Of a DNA stretch of 13,505 nucleotides, positions 1 through 6,966 are shown piece by piece. Origin of the DNA: Avisuccinivibrio_A sp964399665. GTDB lineage: Bacteria; Pseudomonadota; Gammaproteobacteria; Enterobacterales; Succinivibrionaceae. Under the pieces are notes generated by a model that was not told the origin of the DNA, made no database searches, and saw only the letters and a program-made list of their open reading frames with translations. A program made the translations under genes and the position numbers. Position 1 is the first letter of the stretch. Each line of letters opens with the position of its first letter. The stretch is taken from assembly GCA_964399665.1 (NCBI GenBank), contig CAYNSI010000040.1:1-13505 (forward strand), in the 5' to 3' direction.

Positions 1-497
1 TCATCAGGCTGATCTAAAACATGGGTCAGGGGAGCATCATATTCATCTATAAGCAAGACTATGGAGCGGTTTTCAGCATTTTTCAAGGTAAGCTTAAAAG
101 AGTTAGTCCAATAAGGAGCATCTATCCATGTAAGTCCGGCACTTACAACTTCCTGTTGCAGTTCATCACCAAATTTTTGATAAAAAGTCTGACCCGGGTC
201 AGGTTTTACCGAGGAAGCAAAGCTCAACTTAATCACTTTATAGGTCCCCGTGTCAGTCCATGGCTCATCTTTTTCAAGTTTTAGTCCTGCAAAGCTGTCC
301 TTACCGTTTAAAAAGAGTTCTTTGAAGGTGGACAGCAGCATGGATTTTCCAAAACGACGGGGCCTTGATAAAAAAAAGGATGCCCTTTCTCCGGCCAAAT
401 CTGCTGCCAAATCGGTTTTGTCTACATAAAGTTTCTTCTCTCTGATGACTTCAGCAAACTCCATACCTTGTCTTGGAAGAGAATATTTTAGTTTCAT
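1..497 (-). CDS. AAA-ATPase-like protein (PF09820 type), C-terminus outside window
   Basis: This is the first ~165 codons of a minus-strand gene that stays open to the window edge, so its 3' end lies outside. The ATG at 497-495 is preceded by GGAG with 7-8 nt spacing. The translation begins MKLKYSLPRQGMEFAEVIRE and continues with YVDKT at ~29-33. A Walker A-like segment, FFLSRPRRFGKSMLLSTF, lies at ~46-63, and a Walker B, IVLLIDEYDAPL, at ~147-158. This order (YVDKT, RPRRFGKS, DEYDAPL) is the hallmark of the 'predicted AAA-ATPase' family, which usually carries a C-terminal PD-(D/E)XK nuclease-like domain that would lie beyond the edge. The family is abundant and multicopy in gut anaerobes, and its cellular role is poorly defined. 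Family assignment is firm from the motifs. Function, and whether the gene is intact, cannot be judged here. Confidence 0.85.
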   Translation of the reverse strand, partial: MKLKYSLPRQGMEFAEVIREKKLYVDKTDLAADLAGERASFFLSRPRRFGKSMLLSTFKELFLNGKDSFAGLKLEKDEPWTDTGTYKVIKLSFASSVKPDPGQTFYQKFGDELQQEVVSAGLTWIDAPYWTNSFKLTLKNAENRSIVLLIDEYDAPLTHVLDQPD

Positions 498-623
498 AGA
501 CAGATCTCCGTGTAGCGGTTCGAAAAAGGGCCGACATCTCTTATTAGTGCCAATTCCTTTTCCTTTGTTTGGATCAATCAAGAACCAATACTGCAGGTCA
601 ACTCTTACATCTTGTTTTAGAAC

Positions 624-632
624 ATCATAGCA
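624..632 (-). promoter_or_regulatory. candidate extended -10 promoter for the AAA-ATPase-like gene
   Basis: Read on the minus strand, 632-624 gives TGCTATGAT, an extended -10 (TGnTATGAT) about 130 nt upstream of the ATPase start codon. No good -35 is visible at the usual spacing. This is a sequence match only. Confidence 0.3.
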
Positions 633-913
633 CAATCTTTTCACTATAGACCCTGCGGTTACGGCTTACGAGCCTCACGTGAACATATCAGGCAGAGCTA
701 TTTTTCCGGCATGAGCAGTCCAAAAGAGGAGCGAATTTTACGTGTGCGGGAAGATGTGAAAGAGCCCCCCTAAAATTTTAGAAACAATCAAATTTCATCT
801 TTAGAAAAGAGGTAGATTAAGGCCAGATTGGAGCCTAATTATTGCCCTTCATACAATAGCCGTGAGCTGACAGACGGGTTTTAACAAGAAAGACCGCTGT
901 AGGTTTTGCCTTA

Positions 914-945
914 TTGTAAGGTGTATTTGTCTTGTTGTAAGGTGT
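914..945. repeat. short direct repeat, 11 bp, period 21
   Basis: TTGTAAGGTGT occurs at 914-924 and again at 935-945. Both copies are identical and lie in non-coding DNA. No third copy is seen nearby. Confidence 0.7.
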
Positions 946-1019
946 GAGCATCATATGTTTTGTGAATGCCTTTTTGTCCTCCCTGCAAGCCCCCGTGTTA
1001 CCTTTGCAGAAAGTGCTGA

Positions 1020-1057
1020 GCATCAGGGGACTTGCGCAGGAGCAGGCATCAGGTGAC
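1020..1057. repeat. short imperfect direct repeat, 12 bp, period 26
   Basis: GCATCAGGGGAC at 1020-1031 and GCATCAGGTGAC at 1046-1057 differ at one position. They lie in the gene-poor stretch downstream of the dehydrogenase gene. Confidence 0.6.
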
Positions 1058-1147
1058 CTTTTTTTTAATCAACCTGTTTTGATTGACCGTTTGGGATAAG
1101 AGCCCCATGCCTTATGTTAAATTCAACACAACCTCCCAAAACATGTT

Positions 1148-2032
1148 TTAACTGCCACTGCTATAGCACATACATAAAGCCTGGGTTCCAAGATCTCCTT
1201 TCCCCTTGTCTGCAAGGCTTTGATAAAGCTTGAGGGCAAGAGCGGTACCTGCAAGATCCAAATTAAACTTTTCAGCAGTTTTAAGAGCAATCTTAAGATC
1301 TTTGATAAAGTGTTTGATGTAAAAGCCGGGATTGTAGTCCCCTTTTAAGATCCTTGGCCCGTAGGAATTCATGGCAAATGACCCTGCAGCCCCCTGCGAT
1401 AAGGTATCTAAAACGAGCTTAGTATCAAGACTTACTGCCTTTGTAAAGGCTAAGGACTCACACAAAGCCATCATCCCTGCTGCAACCGCAATTTGGTTGG
1501 CAGCCTTGGTAAGCTGACCGCATCCAGAGTCACCAAAGCGTACGTAAAGCTTGCCCATGGCACTAAAAACCGGCTTTAAGGCTTCAAAAAGCTCCTCATC
1601 ACCGCCATAGAGTATCGTTAAAGTGCCGTTTTTGGCCCCAATGTCTCCTCCTGTTACCGGGGCATCACCGATTTTATGACCGGCCTTTAATCCTTCTTGT
1701 GCAATGCTCTTAGCTAAAAGAGGATCTGAGGTGGTCATATCAATACCTGCAGCATTTTCTTTCATATTTTTGATGATGCCAGAATCTCCAAGCCAGATCT
1801 CTTGGACATCCTCAACAAAGCCTACCATGCTGATTACCAAATCAGCATCCAATACGGCCTCTTTTACGCTGTTACAGACTACTGCCCCCATTTCCTGCAA
1901 AGGGAGAGCTTTAGCTTTGGTTCTGTTGTAGACATTCACCTTAAAGCCTGCTGTAAGAAGATGGGAGGCCATGGGAAAACCCATCACCCCGGTACCTATG
2001 AAGGCAATTTTTGAAATCTGAGGCAGCGCCAT
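1148..2032 (-). CDS. beta-hydroxyacid dehydrogenase (GarR/GlxR/3-hydroxyisobutyrate dehydrogenase family)
   Basis: NAD(P)-dependent cytosolic oxidoreductase of 294 residues, the usual length for the family. It reduces tartronate semialdehyde or a related semialdehyde, or oxidises the matching 3-hydroxyacid. The Rossmann motif IAFIGTGVMGFPM lies at ~9-21. The NRT after the second beta strand (~36-38) favours NADP(H). The substrate-binding DAPVTGG is at ~123-129, and the catalytic lysine is in GQLTKAANQ (K176). The C-terminal helical domain holds FIKDLKIAL at ~242-250. A longer frame opens at 2089, but I chose the ATG at 2032 because GGAGGA sits at the right distance upstream and the protein then begins at the family's normal place. 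The gene is divergent from metK. Substrate is not determinable; GarR, GlxR, YihU and 3-hydroxypropionate or 3-hydroxyisobutyrate dehydrogenases share all these motifs. Confidence 0.9.
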   Translation of the reverse strand: MALPQISKIAFIGTGVMGFPMASHLLTAGFKVNVYNRTKAKALPLQEMGAVVCNSVKEAVLDADLVISMVGFVEDVQEIWLGDSGIIKNMKENAAGIDMTTSDPLLAKSIAQEGLKAGHKIGDAPVTGGDIGAKNGTLTILYGGDEELFEALKPVFSAMGKLYVRFGDSGCGQLTKAANQIAVAAGMMALCESLAFTKAVSLDTKLVLDTLSQGAAGSFAMNSYGPRILKGDYNPGFYIKHFIKDLKIALKTAEKFNLDLAGTALALKLYQSLADKGKGDLGTQALCMCYSSGS

Positions 2033-2045
2033 AATATTTCCTCCG

Positions 2046-2072
2046 TTATTCCGGTAGTTATTTACTCCGGTA
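2046..2072. repeat. direct repeat in the dehydrogenase leader
   Basis: TTATTCCGGTA at 2046-2056 and TTACTCCGGTA at 2062-2072 are 11-bp copies with one mismatch and 16-bp period. They lie 14-40 bp upstream of the chosen dehydrogenase start. They could be a regulator site or a chance repeat. Confidence 0.4.
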
Positions 2073-2180
2073 TTCATTTTACGGCTCATTGTACTCCAGA
2101 CGGAACTTATCGTTTGAGATCATGGCGGTAAAAACAAGCAGTTCCCGGCATACCCTAACCCTTAACCTGTAGTGCTTTTT

Positions 2181-2211
2181 TTGATATAGTCAAGCATGAA
2201 GTGATTATAGA
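2181..2211 (+). promoter_or_regulatory. candidate metK promoter
   Basis: TTGATA at 2181-2186 is followed by TTATAGA at 2205-2211, giving a -35/-10 pair with 18-19 bp spacing, about 30 bp upstream of the metK start. No convincing tandem MetJ boxes (AGACGTCT-like) were found; only an isolated AGACGG at about 2098. No SAM riboswitch is recognisable. Confidence 0.4.
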
Positions 2212-2242
2212 ATCAACAAGGAAATATTTTAGGAAATTTGGT

Positions 2243-3394
2243 ATGGTAAGACTCTTTACCTCTGAATCAGTTTCAGAAGGACATCCTGATAAAGTTGCCG
2301 ATCAGATCTCTGATGCAGTGCTGGATGCGTATCTTGCGGTAGATCCCAAAGCCCATGTTGCCTGTGAAACCCTGGTAAAAACAGGCATGGTAGTTTTGGC
2401 AGGAGAAGTAAAATCTGATGCTGCCATAGATCTTGAAGATGTTGTAAGAAAAACGGTTTGCTCCATAGGTTACAACTCCACCGAAGTTGGTTTTGACGGA
2501 AATTATTGTGCCTTTTTAAATTCTCTGGGCAAACAGAGCCCCGATATTAACATGGGCGTCGAACGCTCAAATCCTGAAGATCAGGGGGCAGGAGATCAGG
2601 GCTTGATGTTCGGCTACGCCTGCAATGAGACTCCGGTATACATGCCCGCTCCCATAACCTATGCCCATCTTTTAGTAGAGCGCCAAAGTGAAGTCAGAAG
2701 AAAGGGCATTATCCCCTGGCTGCGCCCTGATGCCAAATCCCAGGTTACTTTTGTTTACAATGATGACGGTACGGTATCAGGTGTCGATACCGTGGTGCTT
2801 TCAACTCAGCATTCCCCCGGAGTTTCCCTGTCCCAGGTGGTAGAGGCGGTGCGCGAGGAAATCATCAAAAAGGTGATCCCTTCTGCCTACCTTACTGAGA
2901 AAACCAAGTACTTCATCAATCCTACAGGACGCTTTGTAATAGGCGGACCAGTTGGTGACTGCGGGCTTACCGGCCGCAAGATTATCGTTGATACCTATGG
3001 CGGCGCCGCTCGTCACGGAGGCGGAGCCTTTTCGGGCAAAGATCCCTCAAAGGTGGACAGATCTGCTGCCTACGCAGCCCGCTATGCTGCCAAAAATGTG
3101 GTAGCAGCAGGCATTGCCAGCCGCTGTGAACTGCAAATATCCTATGCCATAGGAATTGCCAAGCCCGTATCCATCAGTGTCAATACCTTCGGGACTGCCA
3201 AAAAATACCGTGATGACCAAATTGCAGCGGCCGTCAACGAAGTCTTTGATCTAAGACCATGCGGGGTTATCAGGATGCTCAATCTGCTGCGGCCTATCTA
3301 CAAGCCCACGGCAGTATATGGTCATTTTGGACGTGATGGTTTCCCCTGGGAGGAAACCGACAAAAAAGAAGATCTGCTTGCTGCCTTATCCTAA
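2243..3394 (+). CDS. metK: S-adenosylmethionine synthetase
   Basis: Makes S-adenosylmethionine from methionine and ATP in the cytosol; essential for methyl transfer and polyamine synthesis. The 383 residues align end to end with E. coli MetK as I recall it. The N-terminal TSESVSEGHPDKVADQISDA (6-25) includes the catalytic His14. The ATP-binding GAGDQG signature is at 115-120, and the glycine-rich phosphate loop GGGAFSGKDPSKVDRSAAY at 259-277. The reading frame opens at 2201, but the start is the ATG at 2243. It has AGGA at 2231-2234 as ribosome binding site, and the family N-terminus (M-x-x-LFTSESVSEGHPDK) begins there. No disabling changes are visible. It is transcribed alone, convergent with the DUF5718-type gene, and lies on the same side of endA-rsmE as in E. 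coli. Confidence 0.98.
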   Translation: MVRLFTSESVSEGHPDKVADQISDAVLDAYLAVDPKAHVACETLVKTGMVVLAGEVKSDAAIDLEDVVRKTVCSIGYNSTEVGFDGNYCAFLNSLGKQSPDINMGVERSNPEDQGAGDQGLMFGYACNETPVYMPAPITYAHLLVERQSEVRRKGIIPWLRPDAKSQVTFVYNDDGTVSGVDTVVLSTQHSPGVSLSQVVEAVREEIIKKVIPSAYLTEKTKYFINPTGRFVIGGPVGDCGLTGRKIIVDTYGGAARHGGGAFSGKDPSKVDRSAAYAARYAAKNVVAAGIASRCELQISYAIGIAKPVSISVNTFGTAKKYRDDQIAAAVNEVFDLRPCGVIRMLNLLRPIYKPTAVYGHFGRDGFPWEETDKKEDLLAALS

Positions 3395-3704
3395 GAAAAA
3401 GACTGTTGCAGCGCCGTCCGATCTTAAAGACAGAGCATAAAACAGCCTCTTGCAGAAAATAAGGTGACGGCAGTAAGACGCTGCCGTAATGCTGCATCTT
3501 GTGCACTCTTGTGAAGCTTCAGGCAGAGAACCGTCGGGGATTTGAGCTTTTATGCCCCATCATCCTGGTCTTCAAACTTGCAGAACAAGCTGTGCAGGTT
3601 TCATCATGCCCTGCGGGCCTGAACTGCGTTCTTGTCTGGGCCCTGGACAGCAGTCCGACCCCATCTCAAGGCTTTCTTGTCAGGGCTTTGCCTCCTGATG
3701 TTTG
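3395..3704. other. 310-bp convergent intergenic region, no gene seen
   Basis: Lies between the 3' ends of metK (plus) and the DUF5718-type gene (minus). Short open frames here have no recognisable protein or ribosome binding site. The DNA holds a 7-bp hairpin at 3467-3487, a GGGCCC-centred GC-rich patch around 3639, and a weak TCAGG/CCTGA dyad near 3680-3698. No canonical terminator with a T-run is visible for metK. Confidence 0.6.
3467..3487. terminator. hairpin between convergent genes, weak terminator candidate
   Basis: ACGGCAG (3467-3473) pairs perfectly with CTGCCGT (3481-3487) across a 7-nt loop. On the plus strand no T-run follows. On the minus strand CACCTTATTTTCT follows, so it would be at best a weak terminator for minus-strand transcripts. 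Confidence 0.3.
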
Positions 3705-4553
3705 TCAGTAGTCCAGTACCACTTCCTGCATCAGGACGCAGATATCATCCTCTTCTAAGTTGTCGCTGTTTACCCTGTGGCAGATCTCATCAAAGCTGTA
3801 AATGTCTTCTGGATAAACTACCACCACGGCCTTATCACCGTCTTTGAGGAAATTGTGCTCCCCATATTCGGTATAGCGGGTGGCTCCTACCGAGATGATA
3901 ATTTTGCGGGGACAATCGGCCTCTTTAAGATAATCGCTGATTTTCTCTGCAGGGCCTTCATCTTCCTGGAAATTAAGCTTTTGAATCAGCCAGTCAAGCA
4001 GTGTGTCGTAAAAATAGCTATAGTCTCTGACGGCACTATCTTCACCATAGATATGCGCAAGGCCACCACGCACCAAAAAGGAGGCTATCCGATAGCGATC
4101 TAAGATCCCGCCTTTTGCAAACTGGTCTATTTTAATGAAATGGCTGCCAATACCTTTTGAGGAGGGGCCCCAGTTTTTCTTCATGGAAATCTTCCGCGCC
4201 CCCTGCTTTCTTATCGAGCAGTCATTGCCGGCTGTGAAACTTTCAGGAGTAAGGGAAATCACCTTTTCGTTTTCGTACCCTACATCAAAGCTTATGACAA
4301 GCTCAGGTTCTATTTGCAGCTTCTCTTCCCCTTTTGGAAAAATGATCCTGTAAGAATCAAAAGGAAAGACCGTTAAAAATTCGGGGGTCAGCCCCTTGCT
4401 TTTGGGGATGTAAGTTGGGAATAATGCTTTGGGAGCTGCAGCATCCTTAAGGTTAAGATGGGCAAAATCAGAAGCTTCTCCTGCCTGCTCCAGATGACCT
4501 GTGAAGTTGCCCGCCACCCCGAAGGCAGCCGTTTTCTTTAAATCAAGAAACAT
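3705..4553 (-). CDS. DUF5718-type conserved protein of unknown function
   Basis: A 282-residue soluble protein without signal peptide or membrane segments. I recognise it as the conserved family annotated DUF5718, from the N-terminal GVAGNFTGHLEQAGE (12-26), the central NDCSIRKQGARKISMKKNWG (110-129) and the later GATRYTEYGE (223-232). The middle, EPELVISFD ... NDCS.R ... K.NWGPSSKG, resembles the acidic metal-binding core of fumarylacetoacetate hydrolase-fold enzymes (EPEL, then ND.S.R). That suggests, but does not show, an enzyme acting on a C-C bond of a ketoacid. The ATG at 4553 follows AGGTG at 5-nt spacing. It is a single minus-strand gene, divergent from endA across only 62 bp and convergent with metK. 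The E. coli neighbourhood has galP in this place. No biochemical role is known to me. Confidence 0.75.
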   Translation of the reverse strand: MFLDLKKTAAFGVAGNFTGHLEQAGEASDFAHLNLKDAAAPKALFPTYIPKSKGLTPEFLTVFPFDSYRIIFPKGEEKLQIEPELVISFDVGYENEKVISLTPESFTAGNDCSIRKQGARKISMKKNWGPSSKGIGSHFIKIDQFAKGGILDRYRIASFLVRGGLAHIYGEDSAVRDYSYFYDTLLDWLIQKLNFQEDEGPAEKISDYLKEADCPRKIIISVGATRYTEYGEHNFLKDGDKAVVVVYPEDIYSFDEICHRVNSDNLEEDDICVLMQEVVLDY

Positions 4554-4603
4554 ATCAACACCTGATATTTGTTGCTACACTTACAGTATTTACGGTACCA
4601 AAT

Positions 4604-4609
4604 TATAAA
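4604..4609 (+). promoter_or_regulatory. candidate -10 box for endA
   Basis: TATAAA at 4604-4609 lies in the 62-bp divergent gap, with a poor -35 (TTACAG, 4581-4586) 17 bp upstream. If used, transcription would begin at about 4616. That would make the first ATG of endA almost leaderless and favour the second one at 4637. Confidence 0.3.
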
Positions 4610-4615
4610 CCAGGC

Positions 4616-5344
4616 ATGGGAGCCAAACTTAAGATAATGTTGCAAATACGCACTGTACCCTTTCGGATCTTGATGCTTTTAAGCGCTTTTTTTACTGTCA
4701 ATGCCGCGGGGATGGACTCCTTTTTGGAGGCTAAAAAAGTGCTGCCTAACATCTATCAAAAGCTGCCTGATGCTGCCACCCTTTACTGCGGCTGTGATGT
4801 AACCGTGACTAAAAAAGGCTATTTACTTGATTTAAACTCCTGCGGCTATCAAAGCCGCAAACTACAAAAGCGGCCTTTGCAAGTTGAGATAGAGCATGTA
4901 GTAAGCGCCTGGGAACTTGGTCATCAGCAAAAGTGCTGGCAGGACGGCGGCAGAAAAAACTGCACCAAATCCTCAAAGGAATTTAACCTCATGGAAGGTG
5001 ATCTTCACAATCTGTACCCTGCAGTAAGCGAGATAAACCGCGACAGATCAAATTATCGCTTCTCAGACTGGAATGGTACTGCCTATCAGTATGGCAAGTG
5101 TGACATGATTGTCGATTTTAAAGGCCGCAAAGTGCAGCCCCCGGAACGCTCAAGGGGCATTATTGCAAGAGCCTACCTTTATATGAGAGATACCTATGGA
5201 CTCAGGCTTTCAAGCTCCCAGACCAAACTTTTTGAAGCCTGGGACCTAATGTATCCTGCATCAAAGACAGAATGCAAACGCAATGACCTGATTACAGAGG
5301 TCCAGGGCAATGACAATTACTATATTTCAAGACAATGCAGGTAA
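4616..5344 (+). CDS. endA: Endonuclease I, exported DNA nuclease
   Basis: Periplasmic or secreted non-specific nuclease that cuts double-stranded DNA, of the EndA/Vvn/Dns family with a beta-beta-alpha metal fold. A signal peptide is present: RTVPFR, then the hydrophobic ILMLLSAFFTV (18-28), then NAAG as probable cleavage region. The active-site segment EIEHVVSA carries catalytic His94. NLMEGDLHNLYPAVSEINRD (124-143) supplies the metal-binding asparagine near 141, and PPERSRGIIARAYLYM (175-190) matches the family's C-terminal signature. Eight cysteines (58, 60, 76, 107, 116, 162, 220, 241) would allow four disulfides, as in Vvn-type relatives, which fits an exported enzyme. The start is uncertain: ATG 4616 has only AGG very close upstream, and ATG 4637 (MLQIRTVPFR...) gives a more ordinary signal peptide. 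It sits 6 bp upstream of rsmE, the same pairing as in E. coli. Confidence 0.95.
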   Translation: MGAKLKIMLQIRTVPFRILMLLSAFFTVNAAGMDSFLEAKKVLPNIYQKLPDAATLYCGCDVTVTKKGYLLDLNSCGYQSRKLQKRPLQVEIEHVVSAWELGHQQKCWQDGGRKNCTKSSKEFNLMEGDLHNLYPAVSEINRDRSNYRFSDWNGTAYQYGKCDMIVDFKGRKVQPPERSRGIIARAYLYMRDTYGLRLSSSQTKLFEAWDLMYPASKTECKRNDLITEVQGNDNYYISRQCR

Positions 5345-5350
5345 GATTAC

Positions 5351-6076
5351 ATGCGCTGCATAAGAATTTATGAACCTGCTGCCCTTACAGTTGGCAGCTG
5401 CCTTACCCTAAATCCTGAAAACTCGGCCCATCTTTTGAAGGTACTGCGCCTTAAAAAAGGTGCCCTGATAAATGTCTTTGACGGCATGGGACATGAAGTG
5501 CAGGCAGTGCTTTCCTGCGATCACAAAACTGCTGTCGCTGCAATTGAAAAGGATTTGGATCTTACCAAAGAAAGCCCGCTTGTCATTGAGTTAGGCCAGG
5601 TCATCTCCAAAGGAGAGCGCATGGAGTATGTGCTGCAAAAGGCAGCAGAACTTGGGGCTGCTATGATAACCCCGCTTTTTTCCTCACAATGCGTCATAAA
5701 AATTGACAAAGAGCGCCTTGAGAGGAAAATTATCTCCTGGCAGAAAGTTGTCAACCACTCCTGTGAACAGTGCGGCCGCAATGTCATTCCCAAAGTAAAT
5801 CCTGCCATGGATCTTAAAGATTGGATCTCACAAGAGTACCAGGGGATCTCCTTGGTATTGGATCCTCAATCTACCGTACGTCTTAAGGATTTAAATCCTG
5901 AGGGCAGGTATTTTAGGATTTTAACAGGCCCTGAAGGCGGTCTTAGTGATGAAGAAAGCTCCTGTGCCAAAACCCAAGGGTTTATAGGAGTTACCTTAGG
6001 GCCGCGCATTTTGCGCACCGAAACTGCCCCGATAGCAGCCCTTGCTGTTTTAGGCTCATGCTTTGGAGATCTGTGA
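5351..6076 (+). CDS. rsmE: 16S rRNA (uracil-1498-N3)-methyltransferase
   Basis: SPOUT-family methyltransferase that methylates N3 of U1498 in 16S rRNA of the small ribosomal subunit, using S-adenosylmethionine. The 241 residues match the usual length. An N-terminal PUA-like RNA-binding region (1-~70, with HLLKVLRLKKG at 27-37) is followed by the trefoil-knot domain. Family signatures are KGERMEYVLQKAAELG (87-102), HSCEQCGRN (136-144), the cofactor loop LTGPEGGLSDEE (191-202) and LGPRILRTETAPIAAL (216-231). AGGTAAG, overlapping the endA stop, serves as ribosome binding site. The 6-bp gap to endA and 2-bp gap to queF indicate one transcript, probably endA-rsmE-queF. The nearby metK makes its cofactor, though the two are not co-transcribed. 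Confidence 0.97.
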   Translation: MRCIRIYEPAALTVGSCLTLNPENSAHLLKVLRLKKGALINVFDGMGHEVQAVLSCDHKTAVAAIEKDLDLTKESPLVIELGQVISKGERMEYVLQKAAELGAAMITPLFSSQCVIKIDKERLERKIISWQKVVNHSCEQCGRNVIPKVNPAMDLKDWISQEYQGISLVLDPQSTVRLKDLNPEGRYFRILTGPEGGLSDEESSCAKTQGFIGVTLGPRILRTETAPIAALAVLGSCFGDL

Positions 6077-6078
6077 CA

Positions 6079-6936
6079 ATGAGCAAGAATCACCTTACCT
6101 TAAATCAGCTGGGGGCCAAAAGTCCTGTATTTGATGAGTACCATCCTGATATTTTGGAGAAAATAAGCAGAAAAGATGCCCGTACCTTGTTTTCCTGTGA
6201 TACCTCAAAAGGATTTGATATCTGGCGTTTTTATGAATTTACCTTCTTAAACTCCAAAGCAATACCGCAAACTGCCATGGGAATCATGACAATTCCTGCT
6301 AATTCTCCTTTTACCGTGGAATCAAAATCATTAAAGCTTTACTTAGGCTCTTTTACCAATACCAAGTTTGCAGATCTTAATGAAGTATCAGAGCTTATAA
6401 GTCATGATCTTAAAAAGCTTTTAAAAACCGACCTTAAGGTATCCTTATTCCCTGTGAATGCACCAGAGGCAGCAGCTGCCTTTAAAATTTCCGCACTTTA
6501 TGGCACCTTGATTGATGAGAGCTTAAATGATGCAAATGACGCAAAGTTTGCTCCTATCTTAGAGCTTAAAAAAGCAGATCCTAAGCTTCTGGTGCCCCGT
6601 TACGGCAAAATCACCGAAGAATACCTTTGCTCTCAGATCCTAAGAACATTGTGTCCTGTTACGGGGCAGCCTGACTTTGCCTCAGTTGTAATCCACTATC
6701 AGGGCTTTAAGGTAAATTACCAAGATCTGTTAGCCTACTTAATTTCCTTTCGCTCTCACCAGGGCTTTCATGAGCACTGCACCGAAAAGATCTACCATGA
6801 TCTAAAAACACGCCTAAAGCTTGATAAAGTCGGGGTAACCGCCATGTTTACAAGACGCGGAGGTATTGATATAAATCCTGTAAGAAGCGATTTTGAGCTT
6901 GATTGTCAGCAAATTATAAGGCACCTTAGACAATAG
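6079..6936 (+). CDS. queF: NADPH-dependent 7-cyano-7-deazaguanine reductase
   Basis: Reduces preQ0 to preQ1 in queuosine biosynthesis, so it serves tRNA wobble-base modification in the cytosol. The 285-residue length matches the long two-domain (YqcD-type) QueF of E. coli (282). DIWRFYEFTFLNSKAIPQ (47-64) and ESKSLKLYLGSF (81-92) lie in the N-terminal half and carry the NADPH/substrate-binding signature. The catalytic cysteine is in RTLCPVTGQPDF (C192). The substrate-binding FHEHCTEKIYHDL spans 230-242, and TRRGGIDINPVRS 258-270. A longer frame opens at 6058 inside rsmE. I chose ATG 6079 because GGAG at 6065-6068 precedes it and the product then has the family length. It starts 2 bp after the rsmE stop and its stop lies within a 9-bp hairpin (6915-6947). 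Confidence 0.96.
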   Translation: MSKNHLTLNQLGAKSPVFDEYHPDILEKISRKDARTLFSCDTSKGFDIWRFYEFTFLNSKAIPQTAMGIMTIPANSPFTVESKSLKLYLGSFTNTKFADLNEVSELISHDLKKLLKTDLKVSLFPVNAPEAAAAFKISALYGTLIDESLNDANDAKFAPILELKKADPKLLVPRYGKITEEYLCSQILRTLCPVTGQPDFASVVIHYQGFKVNYQDLLAYLISFRSHQGFHEHCTEKIYHDLKTRLKLDKVGVTAMFTRRGGIDINPVRSDFELDCQQIIRHLRQ

Positions 6937-6947
6937 GATGCCTTATA
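6915..6947. terminator. hairpin spanning the queF stop codon
   Basis: TATAAGGCA (6915-6923) pairs with TGCCTTATA (6939-6947). Three more pairs (CCT/AGG) extend inward past one bulged A. The queF TAG (6934-6936) is inside the hairpin. No T-run follows on the plus strand and only AATTT on the minus strand, so it may protect the 3' end or act with Rho rather than being a classic terminator. Confidence 0.4.
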
Positions 6948-6966
6948 GACTTAAAGAGGAGACTTC

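Larger units (their letters stand above)
498..1147. other. 650-bp region without a convincing gene
   Basis: No frame here has both a believable start and a recognisable protein. The longest minus-strand frame (1023-835, 62 codons) has no Shine-Dalgarno and encodes a low-complexity repeat (TPYNK twice) that simply reflects a DNA repeat. The stretch contains two short direct repeats (914-945 and 1020-1057), a small GGCT/AGCC hairpin at 663-674, a 12-bp palindrome CTAAAATTTTAG at 770-781, and a T8 run at about 1059-1066 followed by a weak AATCAA/TTGATT dyad. Minus-strand positions ~768-730 resemble the end of an ISL3-type insertion sequence, but no transposase is present. No tRNA or other known RNA could be recognised. 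Confidence 0.6.

Noticed and set aside
515..535. GGTTCGAA at 517-524 resembling a tRNA T-arm
   Set aside because: No acceptor, D or anticodon arm can be built around it on either strand.
660..775. Possible 4.5S (SRP) or 6S RNA on the minus strand, because of the GGGGGGCTCTTTC start
   Set aside because: The invariant SRP core (GGAAGGAAGCAGCC type) is missing and no long rod-like pairing closes the segment.
835..1023. Minus-strand 62-codon open frame in the gene-poor region
   Set aside because: No ribosome binding site, no recognisable domain, and its TPYNK repetition is just the 21-bp DNA repeat translated.
2090..2200. MetJ operator or SAM riboswitch upstream of metK
   Set aside because: Only one isolated half-like AGACGG is present, not tandem 8-bp met boxes, and no riboswitch-like structure could be traced.
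3499..3847. Plus-strand open frames of about 70 codons after metK
   Set aside because: No ribosome binding site or family resemblance; they run into the antisense of the DUF5718-type gene.
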